A stretch of 64,000 bases of DNA from NCBI GenBank assembly GCA_003254905.1, contig QANU01086678.1, positions 1 through 64,000 on the forward strand. The letters run 5' to 3'. Source of the stretch: Nissolia schottii. Its lineage: Eukaryota; Streptophyta; Magnoliopsida; Fabales; Fabaceae. Each line of letters opens with the position of its first letter. Position 1 is the stretch's first letter. Below, one piece after another: positions 1 through 11,388 of the stretch. A program made the translations under genes and the position numbers. The notes below the pieces were generated by a model, which did no database searches, was not told the origin of the DNA, and saw only the letters and a program-made list of their open reading frames with translations.

Positions 1-50
1 TAATTAAGTTACGGAATCTCAATGATTAAGCATAGGAAATCTCAACCCAT

Positions 51-398
51 ATTACCGAAGTGCGAGTTGATTGTGATTCACAAAGTGCTGTTAAACTTAT
101 CCAGAACTGTCAAAATCGCTTACACTCAGCTACCTCGATTATATCTCAGATTCGTGAACTTTTATTAAGGAGTTGGGTGGTGCATCTTCAACATGTCTTC
201 AGGGAGTCCAATTGAGTTGCTGATTATCTTGCCAATTTGAGTCACAACCTTGACAACTTTGAGATCGCTTATTTTGATGTGGCCTCGACGGCTACTCGCA
301 CATTTACTTTTGAATGATCTGATTCAGATCGCGTGGCCTCGTGGAGGCTAGTTTTTTGTTTTCTTCTGGGCTTTAGCCCCTTTGTCTACCAAAAAAAT
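51..398 (+). mobile_element. L1-type LINE 3' end with RNase H-like domain (5'-truncated, copy 1)
   Basis: From position 51 one frame reads like the RNase H-like domain (RVT_3 type) at the C-terminus of plant L1-like LINE polyproteins: DCDSQSAVKLIQN early, then HVFRESN, a TGA stop at 213-215, and VADYLANLSHN. After the frame ends near 313 comes a pyrimidine-rich 3' tail, GGGCTTTAGCCCCTTTGTC, and an A-run near 390, as expected for a LINE 3' end. No reverse transcriptase is present, so it is a dead 5'-truncated copy. The same segment with the same stop recurs at 19192. Confidence 0.7.
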
Positions 399-534
399 AT
401 ATTCATACATACGTGTTTAGAAATGTTTTTACATACCATGGTGTAAAAAGAACCATACACCATATAAGGTATATACTATTGATCATTTTTTAGAAAAAAA
501 ATTTAATTAATTAATGGTGCATGAAAAAATTTTA

Positions 535-1010
535 GGATTCAATAATAATAAATAATAATTCTAATTCCTTTAAAATGATTTAACCTCAATTACGGCATGT
601 GCAATAATAACAATAATCACTATATACAATAGATTAGTATTAGGAATACCTTAAAAAGATTAAAGAACTATGTATCCATCATCGAGAGAGAAATCTAAAT
701 AAAGATTCGAGAAGAGATTATATTCTATATATATTAGGTTAAATGTGTCTTAGTGTCAATGGGGCAACCAAATCCCCTATATATAGCTAAGTGCAGGACA
801 CTATTGCTATGTAAAACAGATGGATGGGTCAAGTAATTCCATTATGACAAATCTAAACACATAGACTCATAATCAAACCTACCAACGAGCAGTGTTTAAC
901 AATAATAAGTTCAATAATAATAATGTTGAGAAAATAATTGGATTTAAACAAAATAACACTAATTACGTTGACATCAAATTAATCTAAGTTTTTAATTAAC
1001 TTATGTTAGT
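535..1010 (-). mobile_element. LTR-like segment, probable solo LTR (copy 1)
   Basis: This AT-rich stretch has no coding potential. It is about 88-90% similar by eye to 20375-20885, where the segment directly abuts a reverse-complement initiator-methionine tRNA primer site (CTCTGATACCA at 20364-20374). That position suggests both are LTRs of a minus-strand retrotransposon, with the internal part missing here. Target duplications were not found. An ordinary duplicated intergenic segment is the alternative. Confidence 0.35.
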
Positions 1011-1306
1011 ACACACAATTTTTTACTATTCATGGTCGGGTTTTATACGTTTAGTCTGTCCACTTAATCGAGTAAATAGATCGGGCTCGTGGGCTGAGCT
1101 CATTTTGAGAACCCTAACCACTACTATTTGAATGCTCATCTAAATGAAATTTTTTTATTTGACAACTATATAAAAATCTTTATATCATCGTTACATTAAA
1201 ATGAAACTCTTTCATAAATGCATAGGCAATGAACGATAACAATGACTAAAAGAAAAAAAAATCACAACAAAACTAACAGCTTGTTAATAAGTGGCCCGAT
1301 ACTACG

Positions 1307-1972
1307 TGTTGGGTTGGGCTCCCTTCCTATGTGGAGAAAGGCCCAATATTTGCAAACCCACTATTCTCACTTAATAGTGGAGAAGGGTTAGTTTTTAAGG
1401 TTAGAAAGAGTGTTGAGAAAACAAAAAGAAAGAATAGAAAATAAGAAGAAGAGAAGAGAAAAAGTTTTTTCTCGTTTTTGACAGCACAACAATTTTTGAT
1501 CTGCCGCTACCGCTTCATTCACCGTTGGATCGGGCTGAAAGTTTTATAGCAGGTTCAAAACTCATGATACTTTAATCTGGACGGTGGGATCGTCGAGAAG
1601 TTGCCTGAGTAGTGAGAAATTGGCCGCGCACAGTAACAACGAATTTGGGTTTTTCTGGTTTCTCTTATTCTCTATTTCATCATTCTTGTCTTGTTCTTTT
1701 GGCTAATATTGAGCACGATTTGTGTTGTGATTGAGACTCTCTTGTACCTTGTTTTGATTATAGTGGAGCTTGATTGACTGGCTTGTGCCCGTGGTTTTTA
1801 CTTCTCACATTGAGAAGGTTTTCCACATTAAAAATTACCGTGTCTTCCTTTTGTGTGTTTTTGCTGTGCCATTATTTGTTATTGCTCCTCATAGATTCTT
1901 GCAAGTTGGGAAAATTATTATCCGCTGCAGCTCTGATTGAGTTGTCGATTTATTGTGTAGAATTTCCCATCA
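1307..1972 (+). repeat. 5' LTR of copia element 1
   Basis: It starts TGTTGGGT and ends CCCATCA directly before the primer-binding site. It is about 23 bp longer than its partner at 6830-7472, which lacks a stretch near its end (around 7350) and has other small indels. Confidence 0.93.
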
Positions 1973-1975
1973 GAG

Positions 1976-1987
1976 TGGTATCAGAGC
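1976..1987 (+). promoter_or_regulatory. Primer-binding site (initiator Met-tRNA) of copia element 1
   Basis: TGGTATCAGAGC lies three bases after the 5' LTR. It is the standard plant Ty1/copia minus-strand primer site, complementary to the 3' end of tRNA-iMet. Confidence 0.9.
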
Positions 1988-2017
1988 TCCTTAGTTGGGG
2001 TTATTTGACTTCCTTGA

Positions 2018-5000
2018 ATGATGGAGATAAATACAAATAAGATGGTCTGTTTGAATGGCACCAACTATCACTTGTGGAAAGGAAAAATGAAATATCTATT
2101 ATCTGTGAAGAAATTGCATCTTCCTGTGTTTGCTACTGAGAAGTCGAAAGACAAGACTAATAAGGAATGGAAGTTTGAGCATCAGCAGGTTTGTGGTTTT
2201 ATTCGTCAGTATGTTGAAGACAATGTTTATAATCACATTGCTAATGAGTCAGATGCAAAATCCTTGTGGAAGAAGATTGAGACTTTGTATGCTTCTAGTT
2301 CAGGGAATAATAAATTATATTTGTTGAATTCCTTGATGAATTTGAGGTACAAGGAGGGGAATTCTATTTCAGATCACTTGAATGATTTTCAGGGGCTCCA
2401 AGATCAATTGTCAGGAATGAGCATCAAGTTTGATGATGAAGTGTTGGGACTATGGCTACTGAATACTCCACCAGATTCTTGGGAAACTTTTCGTGTTTCA
2501 ATTACAAACTCATCCCCTGATGGTGTTGTCTCTTTGGAAAATGTCAAGAGTAGTGTTCTTAATGAGGAGATGAGAAGGAAGGCTCATGGTACTTCTTCTC
2601 ATTCCGAGGTACTTGTCACTGAGAACAGGGGGAGAAGTCAAAGAAAGGAACCCAAAGGGAGTAGACAGAATAGCAGAAGTAAGTGCAAGTCCAGATACAA
2701 GAATGCGGAGTGCTATTATTGCCACAAAATAAAGCACATACAAAGAAATTGTTTACAGTAGAAAAGGGAAAGTAACGATAAGAAAGGGAAACAGAAAGAG
2801 AAGCATCATGACAATGATGATCGTGTTGCTACTGCTACTTGTGATAATGATCTTATTATTCTCCGTGACCATGATTCAGTTAATCTTGTATCAGATGAGA
2901 GCATGTGGATAATTGATAGTGGTGCTACACTGCATGTTACACCAAGGAAGGAGGTCTTCACATCTTACACTTCTGGTGATTTTGGAGTGTTGAATATGGG
3001 TAATGATGGTGTGTCTAAGGTGGTTGGTATTAGTGATGTTTGCTTGCAGACCAACATGAGAGTGCAGTTGTTACTTAGAGGAGTCAAACATGCTCCAGAT
3101 GTCCGCTTTAATTTGATCTCTGTGCAGATGCTTGATGATGGTGGTTATGGAAATCACTTTGCCTCAGGAAAATGAAAACTCACCAGAGGTAACTTAATTG
3201 TGGTCAAAGGGGAGAAAATCAGTAAATTGTATTGGACAAAAGCGTTGGTTGCTAAAGACAGTGTGAACGCCATGGATATGGAGGCTTCTTTGTGGCACCG
3301 AAGGCTTAGTCATATCAGTGAGAAGGGGTTGAATTGTTTAGCTAAAAAGGATGTGCTTCCAGGATTGAAGAGTGTCGAGTTGGAGAAATGTTCTCATTGC
3401 ATGGCTGGTAAGCTTACCAGAGTATCCTTCAAGAAGCACCCTCCTTCAAAGAAGTCAGAGTTGCTTGAATTAGTGCATTCTGATGTTTGTAGCCCATTAC
3501 AGGTAAAGTCATTAGTGGTGCACTTTATTTTGTTACCTTTATTGATGATTGTTCCAGGAAGCTTTGGGTCTATGCTTTGAAGACAATGAACCAGGTTCTG
3601 GAGAAATTCAAAGAATTCCATGTCTTGGTTGAGAGACAGTCAGGCAAGAAGCTGAAATGCATTCGTACTGACAATGATGGTGAGTATTGTGGATCGTTTG
3701 ATGTTTATTGCAAGCAGCACAGTATCAGACATGAAAAGACTCCTCCTAAAACTCCTCAGCTGAATGTTTTAGTAGAGAGGATGAACAGGACATTGACTGA
3801 AAAAGTTAGATGTATGCTTTCTGAAGCAAAGTTGCCTAAGCATTTCTAGGGTGAGGCATTGTACATGGCAGTGCATGTTATTAATCTGAGTCCTGCAATT
3901 TCCTTGAATGTTGAGGTGCCAAACAAGATTTGGTTTGGCAAGAATGTCAGGTATGATCATTTGCGAGTCTTCGGTTGCAAAGCATATGTGCATGTTCCAA
4001 AGGATGAGAGATCTAAGTTGGATGTGAAGACAAGGTAATGCATCTTTATTGGTTATCGTCATGATGAATTTGGCTACAAGTTCTTTGATCCTGTTGAGAA
4101 AAAGGCAGTTAGAAGCCGTGATGTGAAGTTCATGGAAGACCAAACCATTGAATACATTGATAAGATAGAGAAGACTACACCTGAGATAGATAATAGTTTG
4201 TCTAATGTTGATCCAGTTCGGATGCCTCTACATGATCTGGATACTACTGAGAATAATGTTCAGGATAATGAGTAACATGATGATGTTGGTGATCAGCAAC
4301 TTGGAGATGATTTTGATGTTCCTATTAATAATGTTGAAGAGGAACATGGGATGTCACAAGATGGGGATCTTGGTAATGCTCCTGAACCACCGCAAGTTCA
4401 AATTTGGAAGTCTAATAGGCAGAGGAAACCATCTACCAGGTATTCTTCTGATGACTATGTTGCCTTGACAGATGGAGGAGAACCTGAGTGTTATCTTGAG
4501 GCCATGGAGAGTGAAGAAAAGAAAAAGTGGCTGGATGCAATGCAAGATGAAATGAAGTCTTTGCATGATAATCACACTTTTGACTTGGTGAAATTGCCAA
4601 AAGGCAAGAAGGCTTTGGAAAATAGGTGGATCTACAGGGTAAAGCAAGAAAGCAATTCTACATCTCCAAGGTATAAAGCCAGATTGGTGGTGAAAGGTTT
4701 TAGACAGAGAAAAGGTGTTGATTTCAATGAGATTTTTTCTCCTGTGGTGAAGATGTCATCCATTAGAACTATGTTGAGTTTGGCTGCTACTCTTGATTTA
4801 GAGATAGAGCAAATGGATGTCAAAACTGCTTTCCTTCACGGTGATTTGGAGCAAGAGATTTACATGAAGCAACCTGATCGTTTTCTTGTTGAAGGCAAGG
4901 AAGACTATGTGTGTAGGCTGAGAAAAAGCCTATATGGTTTGAAGCAGGCTCCGCGACAGTGGTACAAGAAGTTTGAATCTGTTATGTGTGAGCAAGGCTA

Positions 5001-6813
5001 CAAGAAGACTACTTCTGATCATTGTGTCTTTGTTAAAAATTTTGCTAATAGTGATTTCATTATCTTGTTATTGTATGTTGATGACATGCTTATTGTTGGG
5101 AAACATATTTCCATGATTGACAGGTTGAAGAAGCAATTGGGCGAGCCATTTGCCATGAAAGACATGGGAGCTACTAAGCAAATTCTTGGAATAAGAATCA
5201 TGCGTGATAGGCAAGAGAAGAAGCTTTGGATGTCACAAGAACACTATGTTAAAAAAAGTGCTACAGAGGTTCCAGATGGAAAATGCTAAGGCAGTAAGCA
5301 CTCCTCTTGCTACTCATTTTAAATTAAGTGTTAAACAGAGTCCTTCCAATGAAGCTGAAAAATCATATATGCAACAGGGTTCCTTATGCATCTGCTGTGG
5401 GTAGTTTGATGTATGCAATGGTGTGTACAAGACCAGATATTGCTCATGCTGTTGGTACAGTTAGTAGATTTCTGTCTAATCCAAGTATAGAGCATTGGAA
5501 TGTTGTGAAATGGATTCTGAGGTATCTTCATAGTACTACTAGTTTGAGGCTTTGTTTTGGAGGTGATAAACTGATGAGAACAAGATCAAGGGCAAGGACC
5601 AAATGACAATTAAAGGACTCGGAGAACCAATGCCAAGGACAAGAGCTAGAAAAACAAAAGAGGCATTAAAACAAGTTTTGCAACCATTACGAAAATGGGG
5701 CTTAATTTAGACAATGAAGAGCCTAAAATAGTGAATTGCATCATGGAAATGTGTGGTCAAAGTGGTATAACTTGAATGGGATTTTTTAGAGTGTTTTTTT
5801 AATGTTTTTGTAATAAATGGCTATGCCATTCAGTTTGGGTTTGTTTTAGCCGAATTTTTTAGTTTATGACACCAATAATTAGCATTAGTTGGTGCTTATT
5901 ATTTGGTTTTCAGATTTGTTTCTTAGGGCGTTAGTTGTTTTAGCCGTTGAAGCATTTAGTTGCTCATTATTTCTTGTTTTTATTAGACTTTGTAACCAAC
6001 CATTGGCCAAGCAACATATAAGCTAGCCATTTGGTTATTTTGAGAGAAGTGGAATGACAATCAGATTACTATCAAATTGTGAGAGTGATTCTCTAAATTC
6101 TTGAGTGATTCAAGAAGTGAGATTATCAAAGGACCTAACCAAATCTTTTGTGTGTTTTGTCTCAAATTGGAGTGATTCCAATCCTTTGGTTATCTATCAA
6201 ATTCCGTTGCCTTTCTTAGTTTTGCTTTGCGAAACTAATTTTTCTAGCCAAGTTCATCAACCAACAAATTCAAAGTTAATTTGTTGAAAAACTTGTGTTA
6301 GTTGAATTTAAACAATAACTTTGGTTCACATCGTAAGCCTACCCTTATAGGCTATACTAATTCTGATATGGCTGGAGACATAGATTCCAGAAGGTCTACT
6401 TCAGGCTACATGATTAAGTTTGCAGGGGGAGCTGTGGCATGGCAATCTAGACTGTAGAAGTGTGTTGCGTTGTCCACTACTGAGGCAGAATTCATTGCCA
6501 TTACAGAAGCATGCAAGGAGTTGCTTTGGGTGAAGAAACTCTTGTAGGAGCTTGGTTTTGTTCAAGACAATACTTGCTATTTTGTGATAGTCAGAGTGCA
6601 ATTCATCTTGGTAAGAATTCAACTTTTCATTCTAGGTCAAAACATATTGATGTGAGGTATCATTGGATACGTGATGCTTTGGAGGCTAGGTTGCTGGAGT
6701 TGGCAAAAGTTCATACAGATAATAATTGTGCTGATATGATGACCAAGACACTACTAAGAAGTAAGTTTGAAACTTGTTGTGAGATCGCTGGTTTGTCGAT
6801 CACATCCACATAG
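2018..6813 (+). pseudogene. Degenerate gag-pol of copia element 1
   Basis: Gag begins at the ATG at 2018 and carries a zinc knuckle CYYCHKIKHIQRNC near 2711 (CX2CX4HX4C, with K in the usual G position). Protease follows with catalytic DSGA near 2915. The integrase zinc region (LWHRRLSH, CSHC) is near 3293-3400 and the DDE core near 3475-3780 (HSDVCSP, RTDNDGEY). Reverse transcriptase runs from about 4500, with intact YVDD near 5077, and RNase H (STTEAEF) is near 6475. In-frame stops lie at 2759, 3173, 3847, 4036, 4273, 6455 and 6545. Frameshifts lie near 3514 (one base lost), 5253 (extra A in an A-run), 5380 (extra G) and about 6575. RNase H is split by the insertion at 5571-6334. Confidence 0.92.
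5571..6334 (+). mobile_element. Foreign segment inside copia 1: Ty3/gypsy 3' end-like
   Basis: Reading of the copia polymerase stops after FGGDK (5570) and resumes with KPTLIGYTNSD at 6335. The intervening 764 bp does not belong to copia. Its first part contains a basic PRTRARKTKEALKQVLQ-like stretch (about 5632-5690), resembling the tail after integrase in Ty3/gypsy polyproteins. The rest looks like non-coding gypsy 3' UTR or LTR sequence. TAA occurs at both junctions (5567-5569 and 6334-6336), which could be a 3-bp target duplication or chance. Either a truncated nested element or template switching could explain it. Confidence 0.6.
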
Positions 6814-6829
6814 TTGTGAGGGGGAGATT

Positions 6830-7472
6830 TGTTGGGTTGGGCTCCCTTCCTATGTGGAGAAAGGCTCAATATTTGTAAACCCACTATTCTCACTTAATAG
6901 TGGAGAGGGGTCAGTTTTTAGGGTTAAGAGAGTGTTGAGAAAACAAAAAGAAAGAATAGAAAATAAGGAGAAGAGAAGAGAAAAAGTTTTTTTCTCGTTT
7001 TTGACAGCACAGCAATTTTTGATCTGCCACTACCACTTCGTTCACCATTGGATCGGACTGAAATTTTTACAGAAGGTTCGGAACTTGTGATACTTTAATC
7101 TGGACGGTGGGATAGTTGAGAAGTTGCCTGAGCAGTGAGAAATTAGCCGCTCACAGTAACAGTAAATTTGGATTTTTCTGGTTTCTCTTATTCTTTATTT
7201 CATCATTCTTGCCTTGTTCTTTTGGCTGATATTGAGCACGATTTGTGCTGTGATTGAGATTCTCTTGTACCCTTATTTTGATTATAGTGGAACTTGATTG
7301 ACTGGCTTGTGCCCGTAGTTTTTACTTCTCACATTGAGAAGGTCTTCCTTTAAAAATTACGTTGCCATTATTTGTTATTGCTCCTCATAGATTCTTGCAA
7401 GTTAGGGAAATTATTATCCGCTGCATATAGCTCTGATTGAGTTGTCGATTTATTGTGCAGAATTTCCCATCA
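6830..7472 (+). repeat. 3' LTR of copia element 1
   Basis: It begins TGTTGGGTTGGG right after a polypurine tract (GAGGGGGAGATT) and ends TTTCCCATCA, followed by CTACG, the second copy of the target duplication. Confidence 0.93.
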
Positions 7473-7477
7473 CTACG

Positions 7478-7579
7478 GACTGATTACAAATTGAAACATG
7501 CAACAGAAGCCATACGTTGGTATTTATCATAGGTTTGTTATTAAATTAAATATATTATATATAACCTCAATTAGTAATA

Positions 7580-7634
<55 letters not shown>

Positions 7635-7829
7635 CTCAAATAATATATATTTTATCAAAGCATATAAAACATAAATTATATATTTAATATTAGTTTATAT
7701 ATATAACATTAATTATTTATGTTATCTTATTTTACATCGAGTTTAAGTAATGCAATTAGTAACTCATAAATTGAACTAATGATTCAATGACCTAGTGCTC
7801 CGGTCGAGTTAATCATTGTATCAGGTTTT
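7478..7829 (+). repeat. Duplicated AT-rich segment, pairs with 11578-11925
   Basis: The sequence from CTGATTACAAA through the repeated ATATATTATATATAAC block to GAGTTAATCA matches 11578-11925 closely. Together with 1021-1306 (matching 11310-11573), it shows that copia 1 was inserted into one copy of a duplicated segment while the copy at 11.3-11.9 kb stayed empty. It includes a long (TA)n run at about 7587-7632. Confidence 0.8.
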
Positions 7830-7849
7830 ATAATCCTTTTTTTATAATC

Positions 7850-8390
7850 CATGTACAAGGCATTATAAACTATTAGAACTACCATTTGAGGAGAGATTTC
7901 ATGGTTGGGAAACCTTGCTTGAATTGCTTGAAATCTATGATAAGCCTATGTAAATGACTCATCCTCCTCTTCGGCAAACTAGTGAATTGCTTGCTGCACA
8001 TGAGCCAACTTGTTTTTCATGTTAAATCTCTTCAAGAACTTTTGCTCAACCTGCACCCAAGTAGTGAAAGATCATGGGGCTTGAGAGTTTAACCAAGTTC
8101 GGACTTCTCCTAACAGAGAGTAAGGAAAAAGCCTTAGCCTGACTGCTTCGGAATGAGCTCTTGTCGCTAAGTTGTTGCACTCCACCAAAGAAATTGTGCA
8201 CGTGGTCATGCGCATCTTCATGTCCCAACCTGGAGTATTGGCAGTTGTTTTGGATGAAAGTGACGGTCGACGGCTTTATCTTGTAATTTTGATTATCAAA
8301 CACTGGCCTCACGATGGCAGAAGCGTTGTTGGTTGACTGGTTGTAGAAATGAGCCACCACCCTGTCATCATCATTATTGTTTGCAGTCAT
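7850..8390 (-). pseudogene. Ty3/gypsy gag fragment
   Basis: On the minus strand from the ATG at 8390, the product resembles the retrotransposon gag capsid of plant gypsy elements: YKIKPSTVTFIQNNCQYS, then GHEDAHDHVHNFF, then a basic LSVRRSPN stretch. The frame stops at 8046 (FHYLGAG then stop). The next frame continues with VQVEQKFLKRF and later ISPQMVVLIVYNAL, again with stops. It encodes nothing complete. No zinc knuckle is reached before the truncation. Confidence 0.7.
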
Positions 8391-8677
8391 AGTGATCTCA
8401 GGGATGGGTGGTGTTTGTGCAGCTCATGCTCTTGCTTCTCTAGTTTCCATTCTTAACTGTCTCGTTGTTTCTCGATATCAAGATCAAAAGTCAATTTTAG
8501 ATTGTTCTTTCGCATACACTGAAATCACTTAACAAACAATGTGAAGGTCACAAGTGATAAGAAAATGAACACAATTGTACAAAAGAAAAGAAAATAACAA
8601 AAATGATAAATCTTTCTATCCTCAAGCAATCAACTAAACAACAATAAAAATTTGTCCCAGCAACGATGGCAAAAACT

Positions 8678-9946
8678 TGATACGAATTTTTCGCAGCAAG
8701 TATACCGTGTCGTACAAGTAATAAAGACTGAGAAGAGCTGTCATATCCACAAAGACAAATTAATTGTTACGTTTATTTGAATACCAAAGAGAACGAAAAG
8801 GGAATGAAGATGTTGTTCAAGTATGTGAAATAAATGAAATACTACTAACAATGAAAATAGAAAAATAACAAAAAAAGACAAGGTTTGTGGTTTAATTTTA
8901 TAACAAAAATACTTAGGGCATTTGATTCAACACATTATCCTCCTGCCAATCTAATCTCAATTATCCAGACTATGGTCTATTCGATTGTCGGTTGAAAGTC
9001 ATTTCCTAATTACTAGTCTTTTTCAAGAACAAGCAATTATCTTCTCACAAGTTAAATGTCTAATCTCTTAGTGCAACTAACTAGTTCGAACCCTGATTTG
9101 ATCTATGAATCCCTAGATTAGACCGCATAGGCCACGTTGACTCATTTCTAACTTTGGTTCAACCTATAGCCATTTTAGCATGTGCACTCTCGTACTCCCC
9201 CTCTCAAGTTGCGTACAAAACAATAACTCATCAACCGATCAAAGCATTACGAATGACATAATGTAACACAATGAATCAACCATATCTCAATTAAATTAAC
9301 ATATAATTGTAAGGTTTATATCGAAGCCCTAAGCTAAAGGTGATTAGCTAATAGTCATCTCAATTCCAACCCTAGAAAAGAGAAACAAAAGGAGAAAGGA
9401 AAATACATCATAAAAGGCGCGGTGGAAATGTTGTAGAATTGGGATTTCTCGTTCTCGCTTCGAAATCTTCGTCTTCAATCTTGCATTTCTTCTCTAGGAT
9501 CTAGGTTTTTTTTGTCTAGAGTCGTGGAATGCCTCTGAAATTGGGAAAAATCATTTTTATACCTCGTGTTGGCTCAGGAAAATTAAAAACTAGAATCCTT
9601 ACTCTGTCATCAACTCGCGCAAGTTGACTCTAACTTGCACGAGTTAAAACTCCTAATATGAACTCTGAGCTCTCTGGACATGATCACGCTCGACGTGGGA
9701 AGAAACTTGCACGAGTTGATTCTTCCAAAACCTTTCTCTAAGTTTTTGTGATGAAACTCACGCTCCAAACAATACTCTTTTGCTCGGTTATTGATCCTGA
9801 AACACTCAAAATCCAACTCAAAGCAGTCTAACATAACTTTGCACTTTTGCAACCCAAATTAGAGGCATAATCACTCTTCACTATATAAATTCTTAACTAA
9901 TTGCTAAAGAAAATAACCAAAGATAATTTTTATTGGAGAGTTATCA
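8678..9946 (-). repeat. Probable gypsy LTR (about 1.27 kb)
   Basis: The minus strand begins TGATAACTCTCC (end at 9946) and finishes TTCGTATCA (8678), directly before the primer site. Only one LTR is seen, so boundaries rest on terminal motifs. Inside are internal inverted copies of AACTTGCACGAGTT (about 9615-9720). Confidence 0.65.
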
Positions 9947-10785
9947 CTAAAAAAAAGGATAATAATTTCTAAAAGCATTGATTTGTTAGAGAAAAAGCTA
10001 GTCTATTTTCAGAACAGATAAGACTAAAAGCCCAATTCTTAGTTCACTTTAACCAAATCATTAAGTAATTTGATTGATTCTACTGAGGTGTTTATTTTTT
10101 TAATTATCTTTAAATTTTGTACTTTCCATCAACTGATTTAATTATTTGAAGATTATTTATTGTCAATCCTGATTAATTAATTTGTACTCACAATCTTAAT
10201 GATACTTTTGAGCCAATTTCATAAAGGAATTAATTGAACGAATTGATTGTGTAAATTTTTTTTTTAGTATTATCCAATCATATATTAATATATGAGTAAA
10301 TATAACTAACTAGCTCAATCATTTCTTGAATGATTATCTTGTTGGAATAATTATAATAATTATTTTATGGACATGCATAAATTAGTGTTTTGTCTAAATT
10401 AAATTGATCACCAGAATAATGTATACATGTGTTTGGACTAGCTGATGATAGGTGGGCTAGGTCCATCATTACCTAATGTATGGAAGAGTCCCTTCGCCTA
10501 CCCTGTGTCAGTTTTTATTCTCCCTATTAAGAATAAATAAATGTTTTACTCCTGCCTTGGAGAAGCCTGACACAGAGTATAGGGGAGAACCTCTTCCTTT
10601 TCTCTCTCTCTGTTTCTTTTTCCCTTCCATTCTCAAATCTGCCGGGATCAGAGAAGAATAGCTACTGCTCCTTCAATTCCAGGTAAAAAATTTCTCTTCT
10701 CTATCACTAAGAAATTGTTTATATTTCACATGCTATGATTAGAAGAAATTATTATAATCTATCATATCTAAATGAAAAAAGTTAA

Positions 10786-11136
10786 TTAGATGACTATATA
10801 AAAATCTTTATATTATTAGTGCATCACAAGTAAATCTTTTCATAAATTATTTAATTGAAATACAGTGATAGTGTACAAAAGTTTTATAATCATTCAATCA
10901 TATACTCACATATAAGCGAATATAATTGACTATCACAACCGCTACTTGAATAGTCATCTAAATGAAACAAAAATATTATTAGTAGACTTTATAAAAATCT
11001 TTACACTACCATTACATCAAAATTAAATCATTTGTAAAAGATTTAATTGAAATACGCTAACAGTATAAAAGAGTTTTACACTGTCATCCAATTATATATT
11101 GACACATAAGTAAATATAATTGACTATTAGAACCAC
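10786..11136 (+). repeat. Degenerate tandem repeat, period about 193 bp
   Basis: Two adjacent copies share landmarks in order: TATAAAAATCTTTA (10796 and 10989), then TTTAATTGAAATAC, AGTTTTA, CATCCAATTATATATTGACA-like, then TATAATTGACTAT and AACCRCTA. The phase difference of the first landmark is about 193 bp. Related partial copies occur near 10265-10320, 11395-11480 and 1120-1215. Confidence 0.6.
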
Positions 11137-11388
11137 TAGGGCTGTCAAACGGGTTGGGTTAACCAGACATTTTACTATTAGTGGGTCGAGTTTTATACGT
11201 TTGATCCGTCCATTTAATGCGGATAAACGTGTTAGTTCATGGGTGATGCCTATTATAACACTAAATGGACCAATATGACCCACATGTTAAATGAGCTTTT
11301 TATTATTCACGGATCAAGTTTTATATGTTTGGTTTGTCTATTTAACTGGGTAACAAACAATGTTCGCGAGCCAGGCTCATTTTAACAA
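11137..11388 (+). mobile_element. Small hAT-like MITE
   Basis: It starts TAGGGCTGTCAAACGGG, a typical terminus of plant hAT-type non-autonomous elements. It lies inside the AACCACTACTTGAA landmark of the local repeat, whose uninterrupted version is at 10936-10955. The related copy near 1118 ends with GAGAACCCTAACCACTA, which fits an 8-bp duplication AACCACTA in the better-preserved copy. The right end here is mutated. Confidence 0.45.

Larger units (their letters stand above)
1307..7472 (+). mobile_element. Ty1/copia retrotransposon 1, complete outline but degenerate
   Basis: The element is bounded by LTRs of 666 bp (1307-1972) and 643 bp (6830-7472) that begin TGTTGGGTTGGGC and end TTTCCCATCA. 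A perfect 5-bp target duplication CTACG lies at 1302-1306 and 7473-7477. A tRNA-iMet primer site TGGTATCAGAGC is at 1976-1987, and a purine tract (GAGGGGGAG) precedes the 3' LTR. Internal order is gag, protease, integrase, reverse transcriptase, RNase H, as in Ty1/copia. The LTRs differ by many substitutions and small indels, so the insertion is not recent. The internal region has seven in-frame stops, several frameshifts and a 0.76-kb foreign insertion, so it cannot make a polyprotein. Confidence 0.95.
7835..9946 (-). mobile_element. Truncated Ty3/gypsy (Athila-like) element: LTR, primer site and partial gag
   Basis: Read on the minus strand, a probable LTR runs 9946 to 8678. It starts TGATAACTCTCC and ends TTCGTATCA, palindromic termini common in Athila-type plant LTRs. 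A primer-site-like TGCCATCGTTGCTGGGAC follows at about 8653-8670. A gag reading frame starts at 8390. The element stops near 7835 without protease, polymerase or second LTR, so it is a deletion remnant. Confidence 0.75.

Noticed and set aside
1774..2040. 88-residue open frame at the 5' LTR end of copia 1
   Set aside because: It lies in the LTR and leader, begins without ATG, and overlaps the primer-binding site; gag starts at 2018 in another frame.
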